NCBI GenBank assembly: GCA_009911035.1
Contig: QXWO01000001.1
Location: forward strand, 181,641-245,640
Reading direction: 5' to 3'
Origin: Lachnospiraceae bacterium
GTDB taxonomy: Bacteria > Bacillota > Clostridia > Lachnospirales > Lachnospiraceae
DNA length: 64,000 bases
In this document: positions 1-10,150 of the stretch, one piece after another
Layout: the number at the start of each line of letters is the position of its first letter
How positions within the stretch are numbered: position 1 is the first letter of the stretch
Notes under the pieces: model-generated
The model's database searches: none
Told to the model about the DNA's origin: nothing
What the model saw: the letters and a program-made list of their open reading frames with translations, nothing else
Position numbers and translations under genes: made by a program

Positions 1-933
1 CAAAGCAGTCAGGAATTCGAGTCCAAAAAGAGCCTGCATTATGTGACCGGGTATGACTGTCCGAAGCTGAACGATGGCATAGATACGGCAAGGGAAGTGA
101 TTCTGGACGGCTACTTCCAAAAACCCTTGGAAAGATTCTTGTCAAAATACCCTGAAATAAACCCGGAGGAAAGAGAGTATACCCTGCGTCTTTATGGGGG
201 AGGGCGTACGGACCGGGAGGACGATAGCACCAGTTACTGGGACTTGTACTATGCATTGACCACCTTGTCGGAGGAGGGAGAGGAGATAACCATTGCAACC
301 ATAGATATCACTAGAGTGATGCAGGCAAGGGGCTATCCGGTCACGGATGATGCCCATTACAGGATATGGTCTGCGGAAAATGGCCTGTGGAGACTGCAGG
401 AGGAAGCAGAGGAGGATTTGGGAGAAGTCTGGGTAAGTCAGCTTCCCGGAGAAGACTTCTGCCGCGAGGAGACAGTACGGGCATATGTGGAAAAGGCAGG
501 TGCCGGATTTGACTGCCTGCTGCCTTCCGGCGCAGATACGGATGTGGACTGGGAATGCAGAAGGGAAGAAGGCTACTGGTATGATTATTTAGTCTGGAAG
601 GGAAATACCAGTCTCTATGAACTAACCCTTGCGATTCCGCTTATGGAGGAAGGGGCGGGAGGATGGTACATGGCTTCCAGAATCAGAAAAGAAGCAATCG
701 ACAAAGAAACCTGTGGACATACATTGTCTGTCATGATGCAGACATTCCGTGGGGAAGAATATGTCCACAGGGTGAGGCCAGGGGAAAGTTTGTGGAGTAT
801 TTATAAGCAATATGAGGGCGAATTTGCAGGATATGATTTTTCCGCTTTTATAAAGGCCGTGGGTGCCGGGAATCCAAGTCTGATTTGGGAAGGGCAGTAC
901 ATAAAAATTCCATGGCAGAGCAGGAAATATTAG
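1..933 (+). CDS. LysM-domain protein, 5' end outside the window
   Basis: The reading frame is open from the first base, so the true start lies upstream and about 310 residues are visible. The last 50 or so residues form a LysM fold (VRPGESLWSIYKQY near the start, then a YIKIPWQ end), a peptidoglycan-binding module usually found at the cell surface. The rest is rich in Trp, Tyr and acidic residues and I do not recognise it. It lies 150 bp upstream of a large secreted protein on the same strand. Its function is unknown; cell-wall association is inferred only from LysM. Confidence 0.75.
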   Translation, partial: QSSQEFESKKSLHYVTGYDCPKLNDGIDTAREVILDGYFQKPLERFLSKYPEINPEEREYTLRLYGGGRTDREDDSTSYWDLYYALTTLSEEGEEITIATIDITRVMQARGYPVTDDAHYRIWSAENGLWRLQEEAEEDLGEVWVSQLPGEDFCREETVRAYVEKAGAGFDCLLPSGADTDVDWECRREEGYWYDYLVWKGNTSLYELTLAIPLMEEGAGGWYMASRIRKEAIDKETCGHTLSVMMQTFRGEEYVHRVRPGESLWSIYKQYEGEFAGYDFSAFIKAVGAGNPSLIWEGQYIKIPWQSRKY

Positions 934-980
934 AAAACAACGGATAGCGCGCTTGGGGAGCTGTCCTTAGGTTAAACGAA

Positions 981-1017
981 ACAAACGCTGCTGCGATTCG
1001 CGAGACAGCTTATTGTA
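981..1017 (-). repeat. 37-bp palindromic dispersed repeat, copy 1 (reverse)
   Basis: Read on the minus strand it starts TACAATAAGCTGTCTCGCG and ends CAGCGTTTGT. It matches the units at 10151, 10188 and 63311 over the same 37-bp length. The centre is partly self-complementary. It sits in the gap between the LysM gene and the next CDS. Confidence 0.75.
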
Positions 1018-1084
1018 ATAACGGATGCGGCAGAGCCAGACCTTATATTGATAAATACGAAGTGTCACAGATGGGGATGAAAAA

Positions 1085-4000
1085 ATGAATAAACTGATGG
1101 TATTGATAAGCAGTGCGGTGTGCATGGCTCTGGGAGTATTTTCGGGAGAGGCGCAATATGATGGACAGGCAGACCCCATCGTGGGGACCTGGAGAAATGT
1201 CAGAGGCACTTATTTTGAGTCAGAGCTGGATGAGTGGCTGGGCCTTTACCGTACCTGTTTTTCCCCGGATGGGCAGGTGGTCCATTATGGATGCAGAAAT
1301 GTGGACAGGGGAACATGGCAGAGAGTAGATGAAAATACGGTGACTGCTTTATTTGACGACTGTACCTATGAAGGGATTGGAAAAAAGTACATGGCCCCTT
1401 CTTACCAAGTCACTTATACCTATGACCAGAATGAAAATGTCTATTACAGGGAAACAGACAGGGAAGGAGAGTTTTTTTGTAAAGAAGAAGCGGAAGGGAG
1501 AAATACCTGTTACAGAGCTGTGGATTTTGATGACTATGAGCAGCCCTTAAGCTTTGAAAGCGGGGAATGTCAGATCAGGGAATATTATGCAGACCTGCCG
1601 GAGGCAGAAGAATACGGAATCCATTTGGAGAAGGGGCTGATAGAAGCGGCTGGAGATTTATTCAAGGGGAAAGCAGGGGAATTGGAACGGGCGGACCTGC
1701 CTTACAGGATAAAAAATGTGGCGTTTTATGATATAACAGGGGACGGGAAAAGAGAGCTGTTTGTTTATGTGGAAATGCGGTGCAATGGAAGCAGCAATTC
1801 CGGCGCATTTTATGTCATTGGGCAAAAAGAAAATGGAGACGGTACTATTTTGTCAGGCAATGCAAACTTTCGGAGTGGTTATACGGAAATCCTGGCACCA
1901 GACGGCACAAACCTCCTTTCCCTGCAAAATTATGATTCTGCTTCTTCATGGAAGGGCGGCATAAGGATTCACTTAGGATTCCGTAATGGGCAAGTCGTGG
2001 TTGACAAAGAGGAGTTTTACTGGTTCCACTGGGACTATCCTCTTCTTAATTATGTCAATGACTATAAAAACGGCGTCTATTGTGTATATGCCGCCAGATG
2101 TGAGCGGCAAGACGGGGTGGACGGCTATGGCCATTATGTGGACATACAGGAAAGTCTGAAAATTGATGAAGAGAGTTTTGAACCCAGATTTGTTCCTTTT
2201 AGGGAATTTGGGTATAAATCCTGTGACTATCCTGCACTTTTTGACAACTGGAACCCCTTTGATGACGACTGGTGGCACGACGGCGGCTGGTATCCCGAAG
2301 ACGGGGAAGCTTATGGCAAAGGAATGGCTGACTGGATAGAGAAAGCAAAAGATGATGATCCCAATGAAATGTTAAAAAGCGCAGTGGAACGTTCCGGCCT
2401 TTCTTTGGAACGTCATACATACCCATGGACAGCGGAAACTAAAGGAAATGTTACCCGTCTTTTACGGTGCCCTGTAGCAGATTATTATTATGCTTCGGAT
2501 TTTTATGGAGCTGCTTACAGGCAGGGGGAGGTCTGCTTTTACAAAAAGAATCTGACTGACAATGGGGATGGGCTGGAGGAAGAATGGAAACAGGTCTCTC
2601 TGGAGGAGATACAGGCAGACATAGAAAAGACCCTGCCGGAGCAGACACCCCTAAAAGCCCCGGAAAGTTTTACGGTCAGGGAGGAGGATAATACCAGCCG
2701 GGATATCCTGCTGTCCCACTGTAATTGTGTCTATGAGGAAGATGAGCTGCTTGTTTATTCTTATTTCAATATGGACAAAAAAGGCATTTTTCTGTTAACT
2801 GCTGAAACGGAAAAGGCCATTTATCCACTGACGGATTTTTGGGTCGATCAAGAGCAGGATGTGGTATGGATTCTGGAAGGAAAAGAAAATCCTAAGCTAA
2901 GCAGGATCGCCTTAAGAAAGAATCCTTATTTTTCAGAAAATTTGATAATGGACAGCGGGCAGATCAGTCTGCTCCTTGCGCAAATCTATGGCATTTCTCC
3001 CAGGGAAGGGGAAAAGGTATTCTCTGATTTGAGGATTTCCCTGTCAAAGGAGAAGGCAGAAGGGAACACAGAAAACAAGGCAGGCGAAAAAGGCAGCACG
3101 GTAAAGGGCACAGCAAGCGGAACAGCGGCAGGAACGGACGAAGACAATAGGGAACGTTATTATATACAGTTTGAAGCCGGCAGTGAGGTAAGCGCAAAGG
3201 GATATCTGCAAAGTCTTGGTCTGGCGCCATTGTATCAGGAGTTTTTGCGGCACAACCTTACAGTGGAAAATCCTTTCCCGGAAAAAGGAAGAAGCAGGGA
3301 GCTGGGGATTTTTGACGAGGCGTTTTATGGCAAAGAGCTGGATGAAGCAGAGAAGCATTTTGCTTTGTACGATTACACCCAAAACCGTGAGGAAGAACTG
3401 CTTTTCAGGATAAAACAGACGGAATACCCAGTAGATTCGCAGGAATCTGTGGAGCGGGAGGTTATTTATGTCCTGGGCATGGAGGGAAGGGAACTGGTAT
3501 GTCTGGACATTATTGAAAATCTGGACGGAAAAGGGAAAGGCAGGTTAGAAGACAAAGAAAAAGCGGAAATTTTAGATAGTGAGGCAGCGTGGTATGCCTG
3601 CGGCAGATTTTGCGATATCCCGGAAGAAAACGGAGGAAAGCCCCGGCCCCGGGAGGAAGCTTTTACAGCAATTGAACAGGGAGACTTTTCCTGTGTTGAT
3701 ATGGGAGAGGCGTATTCCTATATAAAAAAGGAGGAGCTGGAAAAAGAAAAGTTTATTTTCAGAAGGAGTGATGTAAACAAGGACGGTGTGGAGGAGCTGG
3801 TGTGCCTTTTGGAAGACGAAGCCTGGGACGGGGGAATGGCAGAATATATTTTTGCTTACAGGAACGGAAAAGCCCTCTGCATTTATTTCGACGGAAGTGA
3901 TGGAAAGGAGTGGCTGGGTGTGGGAAAAGATGGAGAATTATACTACAATCTGATCATTTCCGCACCCTATTATGTGAGGGCCTATTATGCCTGTACCCTT

Positions 4001-4309
4001 GATGTGCTGGGAAATATCGTGGTCAGTTACGGACTGGAAGAAATAACTGTTTCTGACAGGGAAGGGGCAGAACGGCTTCGGGAAAATTACCCGGAAATGA
4101 TTCAGAAGTATCCGGAGATGGCAGAGGAGGGCACCTATTATATGAAAGTACAGCCCGGATGGACAGAAGAAGGAAAAGGCGCTGATGCCCAAAATGCACA
4201 GGAGACGGACAAAGACGCAGAGCGGCAGGCGGAAAAGCTCTCCCGGCATGAATTCTTAAAAGAATACCAGAAGCTCACAGGCGGCATTTCTTTAAAGGAA
4301 CGTTCATGA
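1085..4309 (+). CDS. Large secreted protein with calcium-loop-like motifs, function unknown
   Basis: The protein is 1074 residues with an N-terminal hydrophobic signal peptide (about residues 1-22, cleavage plausible near SGEA). No membrane segment follows, so it is predicted to be exported. Near residue 35 a GTWR..FSPDGQVV segment resembles small beta-barrel lipocalin-like domains. Two D-x-[TN]-x-DG loops (YDITGDGKREL near 216 and SDVNKDGVEEL near 894) resemble Ca-binding loops of FG-GAP/dockerin type. A Lys/Glu/Gly-rich linker lies near residues 655-690. The start is supported by a GGGGAT ribosome site 6 nt upstream. I do not recognise the family; a cell-surface or extracellular role is inferred. 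Confidence 0.7.
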   Translation: MNKLMVLISSAVCMALGVFSGEAQYDGQADPIVGTWRNVRGTYFESELDEWLGLYRTCFSPDGQVVHYGCRNVDRGTWQRVDENTVTALFDDCTYEGIGKKYMAPSYQVTYTYDQNENVYYRETDREGEFFCKEEAEGRNTCYRAVDFDDYEQPLSFESGECQIREYYADLPEAEEYGIHLEKGLIEAAGDLFKGKAGELERADLPYRIKNVAFYDITGDGKRELFVYVEMRCNGSSNSGAFYVIGQKENGDGTILSGNANFRSGYTEILAPDGTNLLSLQNYDSASSWKGGIRIHLGFRNGQVVVDKEEFYWFHWDYPLLNYVNDYKNGVYCVYAARCERQDGVDGYGHYVDIQESLKIDEESFEPRFVPFREFGYKSCDYPALFDNWNPFDDDWWHDGGWYPEDGEAYGKGMADWIEKAKDDDPNEMLKSAVERSGLSLERHTYPWTAETKGNVTRLLRCPVADYYYASDFYGAAYRQGEVCFYKKNLTDNGDGLEEEWKQVSLEEIQADIEKTLPEQTPLKAPESFTVREEDNTSRDILLSHCNCVYEEDELLVYSYFNMDKKGIFLLTAETEKAIYPLTDFWVDQEQDVVWILEGKENPKLSRIALRKNPYFSENLIMDSGQISLLLAQIYGISPREGEKVFSDLRISLSKEKAEGNTENKAGEKGSTVKGTASGTAAGTDEDNRERYYIQFEAGSEVSAKGYLQSLGLAPLYQEFLRHNLTVENPFPEKGRSRELGIFDEAFYGKELDEAEKHFALYDYTQNREEELLFRIKQTEYPVDSQESVEREVIYVLGMEGRELVCLDIIENLDGKGKGRLEDKEKAEILDSEAAWYACGRFCDIPEENGGKPRPREEAFTAIEQGDFSCVDMGEAYSYIKKEELEKEKFIFRRSDVNKDGVEELVCLLEDEAWDGGMAEYIFAYRNGKALCIYFDGSDGKEWLGVGKDGELYYNLIISAPYYVRAYYACTLDVLGNIVVSYGLEEITVSDREGAERLRENYPEMIQKYPEMAEEGTYYMKVQPGWTEEGKGADAQNAQETDKDAERQAEKLSRHEFLKEYQKLTGGISLKERS

Positions 4310-4482
4310 GGACGGCGATAGGATATGACTGATATTACGTCATGGAGGTTATTTCTTTACATCCTTAAGGTGCAATGATAAAATGAATTTGCAGGCAGTA
4401 TCAGAATGTATCCAAGGGATGCAAATGAATACAATGAGCGCGGCGAACGGCAGCTTGCAGAATATCCGGGGATTTAAAAATA

Positions 4483-5562
4483 TCACTGTGATTTCACTTC
4501 TTTCCACAGATTATTGTAAAGTTCATCTCCTTCTGCGCCCAGATAATGGAAGGTTTCCAGATTGTCATACTGGGTCAAATCAGGGAACGCAATATCAGAA
4601 TTTTTAATCTCCTCGTCCTCAATCAGTTCCTGTGCGGCAATGTTGGGGGTGGAGTAGGTGATGTATTCAAAATTCTTAAGGGCAATATCTTCCCGGCACA
4701 TGAAGTTTATGAAAGCTTCAGCGTTTTCCTTATTTGGTGCATTTTTGGGGATGACCCAGGAATCGATCCACACATTGGTGCCTTCTTTTGGAATAACATA
4801 TTCTAAATCAGGATTTTCCCTCTGGGTATAAATGGCCTCGCCGGAGTAAATCACACCAATCGCTGCCTCGCCGCCAATCATTTTGTCCCTGACCTGGTCT
4901 ATGACATAAGCCTGTACCAGCGGTTTCTGGTCGATCAGGGAATTTTTGGCAGCTTCCAGTTCCCCTTCATCCAGGGTGTTCATGGAACAGCCGTTTAATT
5001 TTAGAGCAGTCATGAAAGCATCCCTCACGGAATCCTGCATGAGAATGTTGTCTGCATATGTTTCATCCCAGAGTATCGACCAACTGTCTACAGGCCCTTC
5101 CACCATGGACTTATTATAAAGGATTCCTACCGTGCCGAAGCAGTAAGGCACGGAGTACTTGTTTTCCGGGTCGAATTCCCGTGACTGCTCCAGATACTGC
5201 TGCCCGATATTTTTGATATTGGGGATATTTTCAAAGTCAATTTCAGCCAGCAGGTCATGGTCAATCATTTTCTGGATCATGTAATCAGAGGGGCAGATGA
5301 CGTCATAGGATGCGGCGCCGGCCTCTACTTTGGGAAACATGGCTTCGTTGGTATCAAATTCATCATAAATTACATGAATGCCTGTTTCTTCCTCAAACAA
5401 ATCAAGGGTATCCGGATCAAGGTATTCCCCCCAGTTATAGACAACAACTTCCCACTTTTCGTCGCCGGAGGAGCTGCCGCATCCGGTGAGCCCTAAGGAA
5501 AATACTACACAAAGCATAAAAAGTATGGATGGTATCATGGATTTTGTTTTGTTCCGTTTCAT
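4483..5562 (-). CDS. potD: Spermidine/putrescine ABC transporter substrate-binding lipoprotein
   Basis: The product is 359 residues with a lipoprotein signal (lipobox LTGC near residue 28), so it is expected to be anchored outside the membrane. The mature part starts with the typical PotD/PotF pattern VVVYNWGEYLDPDTLDLFEEETGI and keeps the periplasmic-binding-protein fold over its usual length. It binds the polyamine and hands it to PotBC. It is the last gene of a leftward operon with regulator, potA, potB and potC, and starts 2 bp after the potC stop. Confidence 0.93.
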   Translation of the reverse strand: MKRNKTKSMIPSILFMLCVVFSLGLTGCGSSSGDEKWEVVVYNWGEYLDPDTLDLFEEETGIHVIYDEFDTNEAMFPKVEAGAASYDVICPSDYMIQKMIDHDLLAEIDFENIPNIKNIGQQYLEQSREFDPENKYSVPYCFGTVGILYNKSMVEGPVDSWSILWDETYADNILMQDSVRDAFMTALKLNGCSMNTLDEGELEAAKNSLIDQKPLVQAYVIDQVRDKMIGGEAAIGVIYSGEAIYTQRENPDLEYVIPKEGTNVWIDSWVIPKNAPNKENAEAFINFMCREDIALKNFEYITYSTPNIAAQELIEDEEIKNSDIAFPDLTQYDNLETFHYLGAEGDELYNNLWKEVKSQ

Positions 5563-5564
5563 TT

Positions 5565-6371
5565 TTATACTCCTTTTTCTGAAATATTTTTACCGGAGGG
5601 GGATTTATTTCCGCCGGGCTGCTGGTTTACCAACAGCAGTAAAATCAGGACCGTTAGGAAGATAAGGGTGGAAAGGGCATACATTTCCGGTTTGATTCCC
5701 TTTTTGACTTCCGTATAGATTTTTGTGGATAAGGTGTCGATTCCGGCGCCTTTGGTAAAATGGGTTATGATGAAATCATCCAGTGACATGGTAAATGCCA
5801 TCAAAAACCCTGACAGTACACCGGGAAAAATTTCCGGGAATACCACTTTAAAAAATCCATACACAGGTCCGGCCCCTAAGTCAAGGGCCGCCTCATAAAT
5901 ATGGGGATTTAGCTGTTTCATCCGGGGCATGACGCTTAAAATCACATAAGGAATGCAGAAGGTAATATGGGAAAGCAAAATAGTTCCCAGTCCAAACTTT
6001 ATCCCCATGCTGATAAAGAGAAGCATCAGGGAGATGCCGGTGACGATATCAGCGTTAAGCATGGGAATATTCGTTATACCAAGGATCACGGCCCGGGGGC
6101 GTTTTTTCAAATTCATAATGGCAATACAGGCAATGGTTCCAATGACGGCCGCTGTGACAGAGGATACAAGGGCGATAAAAAGGGTATTAAATAAAGCGCC
6201 AAGGATTTCCTGGTTTTTAAACAGCTTGCCGTACCATTTGAAGGTAAAGCCGCCCCATTTGGCGCGGGTCCTGCTGGCATTGAAGGAATACAGAATCAAA
6301 ACCAGAATGGGGGCATAAAGGAAAATGAGAATCAGGGAGAGATAAAGCTTCTTTGCGGTATTTTTTATCAT
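5565..6371 (-). CDS. potC: Spermidine/putrescine ABC transporter permease PotC
   Basis: The 268-residue integral membrane protein has about six hydrophobic segments and the permease EAA-type loop (EAALDLGAGPVYGFFKVVFPEI). In the PotABCD importer it forms half of the channel with PotB. Its ATG overlaps the potB stop by 4 bp, a sign of coupled translation. The C-terminal tail is Gly/Lys/Ser-rich and probably cytoplasmic. Confidence 0.92.
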   Translation of the reverse strand: MIKNTAKKLYLSLILIFLYAPILVLILYSFNASRTRAKWGGFTFKWYGKLFKNQEILGALFNTLFIALVSSVTAAVIGTIACIAIMNLKKRPRAVILGITNIPMLNADIVTGISLMLLFISMGIKFGLGTILLSHITFCIPYVILSVMPRMKQLNPHIYEAALDLGAGPVYGFFKVVFPEIFPGVLSGFLMAFTMSLDDFIITHFTKGAGIDTLSTKIYTEVKKGIKPEMYALSTLIFLTVLILLLLVNQQPGGNKSPSGKNISEKGV

Positions 6372-7183
6372 AGGACAGAACCCTCCCCGTCTTTGTCAAA
6401 AATAGTTGAAACCACCATGTTTACAATAATAAACAGCATCAGCACAATAGAAAGCCCGCTGCCTAAATGCCAGTTGCCGGCCTGTGTAAATTCTTCTTCC
6501 ACCACATTTCCAATCAAAAGGACCTTACTTCCTCCCAGCAGTTTGCTGATGACAAAGGTGGTCAGGGCAGGGATGAACACCATGGTAATACCGCTGATAA
6601 TACCAGGCAGGGTAAGGGGCAGGGTGATTTTGAGAAAAACCTGCATCCCGTCTGCGCCTAAATCTCTTGCGGCATGAACCAGATTCTGGTCAATTTTGGC
6701 AAGAGAGTTGTAAATGGGCAGGACCATAAAGGGCAGAAAATTGTAAACCATGCCCACAATAATGGCATAAGGAGTGTTGATGATATTTAAGGCCGGCAGA
6801 TGCAAAAATGAAAGGAGGCTGTTGAGAACGCCTGTCTTTTCAAGAATCGTCTGCCAAGCCAGCGTGCGCAGCAAAAAGTTCATCCACATGGGAAGAATAA
6901 AAATAAGTACAATGAAGCTGTGCTGGTTTACCTTAAGTCCTGTCAGGATCAGGGCCAGAGGGTAGGCGAGAAGCAGGCAGATAAGGGTGGATATAAGGGA
7001 CAATCCAAGAGCCAGCCATAAAGCCTTTGCATGTTCCGCTAAAGCCATTGCCGTAATATTTTCAAGGGTAAAAGCGCCGTTTTTGTCGGTAAGGCCGTAG
7101 TAGAACACCATGCAAAGGGGGATGATGATAAACATGGCAGACCAGATATAATAGGGCGTACCCAGTAATTTTTTCCTATTCAT
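6368..7183 (-). CDS. potB: Spermidine/putrescine ABC transporter permease PotB
   Basis: This membrane permease has about six hydrophobic helices and an EAA-like loop ([21 protein letters not shown]). I place the start at the ATG giving [12 protein letters not shown], which overlaps the potA stop by 8 bp (ATGAATAG) and has GAGGAGG upstream. A longer frame starting at 7204 has no usable ribosome site. It partners PotC in the polyamine channel, with PotA as the motor. Confidence 0.9.
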   Translation of the reverse strand: MNRKKLLGTPYYIWSAMFIIIPLCMVFYYGLTDKNGAFTLENITAMALAEHAKALWLALGLSLISTLICLLLAYPLALILTGLKVNQHSFIVLIFILPMWMNFLLRTLAWQTILEKTGVLNSLLSFLHLPALNIINTPYAIIVGMVYNFLPFMVLPIYNSLAKIDQNLVHAARDLGADGMQVFLKITLPLTLPGIISGITMVFIPALTTFVISKLLGGSKVLLIGNVVEEEFTQAGNWHLGSGLSIVLMLFIIVNMVVSTIFDKDGEGSVL

Positions 7184-8249
7184 TGATGCCTGCGGCCTCC
7201 TCATCCTCAGAAGCTGGTCTGTTCATGATCTGGATGTTGAAAGGGGCCACGTCAACGCCGACCTTTGTCCCTACAGGGAACATGCTGGTGGAGTGGACAA
7301 GCCATTCAAATCCCCCTGCCATGACTTCCATTTCATAGTGAACGCCTTTAAAAATAATGTGGGTGACAACGCCGTTTATTCTGCCGCTGCCGGAGGCGGA
7401 AAGTATCACGTCCTCCGGGCGAATCACCACGTCCACAGGTTTATTGCATCCAAATCCGGTATCCACGCAGGGGAAGGGGATTCCAAGGATTTCTACCAGT
7501 TTATCTTCCAGCATTATAGAGCTTATGATATTGCTGTCGCCGATGAAGTCGGCCACAAAAGCGTTTTCCGGTTCATTGTATATTTTTTCCGGGGAGCCGG
7601 TCTGCTGTATGTAGCCCTGATTCATGACCACAATGGTATCCGACATGGTGAGGGCCTCTTCCTGGTCATGGGTCACATAAATAAAGGTAATGCCCAGCTC
7701 ATTTTTCAGGCGTATCAGTTCATACTGCATATCCTGACGCAGTTTTAAGTCTAAAGCGCCCAAAGGCTCATCCAAAAGAAGTACTTTCGGCTCGTTTACA
7801 ATGGCACGGGCGATGGCGATACGCTGCTGCTGGCCGCCGCTTAAGGAGTCCGGCATACGCTTTCCATATCCGTCCAGATTCACAAGTTTTAAGGCGTATT
7901 GAATCTTATCCTCAATATAGGATTTGCTTTTCTTCTTGATTTTCAGCCCAAAGGCGATGTTTTCCGCAATGGTCATGTGGGGAAAAAGCGCATATTTCTG
8001 GAAAACCGTATTAAGCTGCCTTTTATTGGGAGGCAGACTGGTGATGTCCGCTCCGTCAAAAATAACGCTCCCCTTATCGGGCGTTTCAAATCCACCCAGA
8101 ATGCGCAGGGTAGTGGTCTTGCCGCATCCGCTGGGGCCTAACAGAGTCAAAAACTCATTTTCCCGGATAGAAAGATTCAGGTCGTCCAGGACCATCTGTC
8201 CGTCAAAGGATTTACTGATATTTTTTAAGTCGATTAAGATTTTATTCAT
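7176..8249 (-). CDS. potA: Spermidine/putrescine ABC transporter ATPase PotA
   Basis: The 357-residue ABC ATPase has Walker A GPSGCGKT at residues 38-45, signature LSGGQQQR at about 136-143 and Walker B LLLDEP at about 157-162. A C-terminal TOBE-type regulatory domain follows (about 240-345). It hydrolyses ATP on the cytoplasmic face to drive import through PotBC. It is the first transporter gene after the regulator and feeds into potB by a short overlap. Confidence 0.95.
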   Translation of the reverse strand: MNKILIDLKNISKSFDGQMVLDDLNLSIRENEFLTLLGPSGCGKTTTLRILGGFETPDKGSVIFDGADITSLPPNKRQLNTVFQKYALFPHMTIAENIAFGLKIKKKSKSYIEDKIQYALKLVNLDGYGKRMPDSLSGGQQQRIAIARAIVNEPKVLLLDEPLGALDLKLRQDMQYELIRLKNELGITFIYVTHDQEEALTMSDTIVVMNQGYIQQTGSPEKIYNEPENAFVADFIGDSNIISSIMLEDKLVEILGIPFPCVDTGFGCNKPVDVVIRPEDVILSASGSGRINGVVTHIIFKGVHYEMEVMAGGFEWLVHSTSMFPVGTKVGVDVAPFNIQIMNRPASEDEEAAGINE

Positions 8250-8280
8250 GACAAAACTCCTGCCTGTATCTTGTGAACTG

Positions 8281-8832
8281 TTAAAAACTTGGGGGGCTGC
8301 TGACCCAGATAAGGACCGCGCCTGTCTTGTTGTCCGCTTTTAAATAGTGTGTGGTTTTGGCCGTGAAGTAAAAGGACTCGCCTTTCCGTATTTTTATTAC
8401 TTTTTTTCCAAGTATCAATGAAACACTGCCCGAGAGCACATAGCCGAATTCTTCCCCTTCATGGGGATTGTCGGGATAGGTGCTTCCGCCAGGAGACAAT
8501 GTAAGCCGGATGGGTTCCATCATATTCTTCTGGGCATTGGGGATGATCCACTCTATTTTGTTCAGAAGGGATTCATCTACCTTTTCAAAATAATCGGATT
8601 CCTTAAAGGCAATCTGCTTGTCCTCGGAATCATTGAAAAATTCTTTTAAATCTGTGCCAAGGCACTGGAGGATGTCCATAAGTGTGGCGATGGAAGGGGA
8701 GGTTAGATCCCTCTCAAGCTGGGAGATAAATCCTTTGGACAATTCGCACCTGTCAGCAAGTTCTTCCTGGGTCAGCCCTTTCTGACTTCGCAGATTTCTT
8801 ATTTTGCTGCCTATATTTATACCGCTGTTCAT
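8281..8832 (-). CDS. HTH-cupin regulator of the polyamine operon
   Basis: The 183-residue protein has an N-terminal XRE-type helix-turn-helix ([36 protein letters not shown], about 6-40) and a C-terminal cupin barrel ([14 protein letters not shown], about 122-180) that probably senses a small ligand. PuuR-type regulators share this design. It lies 31 bp upstream of potA on the same strand, so control of polyamine uptake is likely. The perfect inverted repeat at 8881-8897, just upstream of its -10, is a candidate autoregulatory operator. Confidence 0.88.
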   Translation of the reverse strand: MNSGINIGSKIRNLRSQKGLTQEELADRCELSKGFISQLERDLTSPSIATLMDILQCLGTDLKEFFNDSEDKQIAFKESDYFEKVDESLLNKIEWIIPNAQKNMMEPIRLTLSPGGSTYPDNPHEGEEFGYVLSGSVSLILGKKVIKIRKGESFYFTAKTTHYLKADNKTGAVLIWVSSPPSF

Positions 8833-8863
8833 AATAGCCTCCCTGTACTTTTTCCGGAATGTA

Positions 8864-8897
8864 ATTATAATAAACTCAAAGTTTAGTGATTCTAAAC
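8864..8897 (-). promoter_or_regulatory. Promoter and operator-like palindrome for the pot operon
   Basis: On the minus strand a TATAAT -10 box (8869-8864) lies about 30 bp before the regulator ATG. The -35 area is covered by GTTTAG-N5-CTAAAC (8881-8897), a perfect 6-bp inverted repeat. This placement suits binding by the HTH-cupin regulator. The -35 hexamer itself is weak. Confidence 0.5.
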
Positions 8898-8969
8898 AAA
8901 CTCAATCCCTAATTATACATAGTTATAGAAGAAAGTCAATACGTAATTGCAAATTTACGCTATATTTTG

Positions 8970-8998
8970 TTGTGTGTGAAAATAACCTGTGCTATAAT
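8970..8998 (+). promoter_or_regulatory. Probable promoter of the lactonase gene
   Basis: A perfect TATAAT (8993-8998) is preceded at 17 bp by a weak -35 (TTGTGT, 8970-8975). It points at the lactonase gene 50 bp downstream, divergent from the pot operon. Confidence 0.5.
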
Positions 8999-9048
8999 AA
9001 CTTTAATTATTTTGGAAGAACAAGAATATATTTCAGGAGCGTATTATT

Positions 9049-10110
9049 ATGGACAAAGAAAAGTATGTAGCCTATGTATCCACTTATACATCAAGAAATA
9101 AGAGCAAGTTCGGAATAAGGATTTATGATGTTGATGTTGAAAACGGGAGATTCCGTGAAAAGGACCAGGTTCAGATACGGAATTCTTCTTATGTGACCAT
9201 ATCCCACAACAGGAAGTTCCTCTATTCTATCACAGATTTCGGGGTGGAATCCTACAAGATACTGGAAGAGGGAGACCTGGAGCCTATCAATCATGCTTTT
9301 ATTAACGGAATGAGGGGATGCTATCTTTCTACGGATTATGAGGACAGGTATCTTTTTGTGGCAGGGTACCATGATGCCAAGCTGACGGTTTTGCGCGTAG
9401 CGGAGAACGGAGCCATAGGGGAAATCACGGATGAAATTTTCCATAAGGGACTTGGCAGTATTGCAGAGAGAAATTTCAGGCCCCATATCAATTGTGTAAA
9501 GATGACCCGGGACAACAGGTTTTTGTGTGCGGCGGATCTGGGAATGGATCATGTGGTGGTATATGAACTGAACCATGTAAACGGCAGGCTCCGTCAGGTG
9601 GATATCATAAGAAGTGAACAGGAATCGGCGCCCCGCCATCTGAAATTTTCCAGGGACGGCAGATTTTTGTATATTGTCCACGAACTGAAAAACTATATCG
9701 ATGTATATACCTACAGTGTGGATGAACATGGAAACCCGGTATTTGATAAAATCCAGAATATCTCCACGCTGAATAAATACCATGCAGGCGGTTCGGCGGC
9801 CAGCGCCCTTAATTTTTCAGAAGATTTTAACTATATGTGCAGCTCCAACGCAGGGGATAACAGTGTTGTGGTCTACTCCATCAACGGGGAAAACGGCATG
9901 TTAACGAAATGCTTCTGTCTTCCTGTGAGTGGGGATTACCCCAAGGATGCAGCTCTATTCCCGGATAACAGGCATCTGGTTTCCTTAAACCACGAATCGG
10001 ACACTATGACATTTTTTAATGTGGACATGGAAAAGGGGACATTGGTCATGAATGGACGTGAAATGAAAGTGGACCAGCCAAACTGCATTATATTTTACCG
10101 GATTCAGTAA
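9049..10110 (+). CDS. Lactonase-family beta-propeller protein (6-phosphogluconolactonase-like)
   Basis: The 353-residue protein shows repeated propeller blades with phrases typical of the Pgl-type lactonase / 3-carboxymuconate cyclase family: YVAYVSTYT at the start, RPHINCVKMTRDNRFLCAADLGMDHVVVY, APRHLKFSRDGRFLYIVHEL, and FPDNRHLVSLNHESDTMTFF near the end. Members may hydrolyse 6-phosphogluconolactone, but many are uncharacterised, so the substrate is uncertain. No signal peptide is seen, so it is cytoplasmic. It is a single-gene unit with its own promoter and a strong terminator. Confidence 0.82.
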   Translation: MDKEKYVAYVSTYTSRNKSKFGIRIYDVDVENGRFREKDQVQIRNSSYVTISHNRKFLYSITDFGVESYKILEEGDLEPINHAFINGMRGCYLSTDYEDRYLFVAGYHDAKLTVLRVAENGAIGEITDEIFHKGLGSIAERNFRPHINCVKMTRDNRFLCAADLGMDHVVVYELNHVNGRLRQVDIIRSEQESAPRHLKFSRDGRFLYIVHELKNYIDVYTYSVDEHGNPVFDKIQNISTLNKYHAGGSAASALNFSEDFNYMCSSNAGDNSVVVYSINGENGMLTKCFCLPVSGDYPKDAALFPDNRHLVSLNHESDTMTFFNVDMEKGTLVMNGREMKVDQPNCIIFYRIQ

Positions 10111-10118
10111 CAGATTTA

Positions 10119-10148
10119 AAAGAAGGCCTTTTTACAGGCCTTCTTTTT
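10119..10148. terminator. Bidirectional rho-independent terminator
   Basis: GAAGGCCT at 10122-10129 pairs with AGGCCTTC at 10136-10143, is followed by TTTTT and is preceded by an A run. It separates the rightward lactonase from the leftward aroC. Confidence 0.85.
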
Positions 10149-10150
10149 AT

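Noticed and set aside
4383-4607. ORF overlapping the end of potD on the opposite strand
   Set aside because: No ribosome site, no domain, and half of it is antisense to potD.
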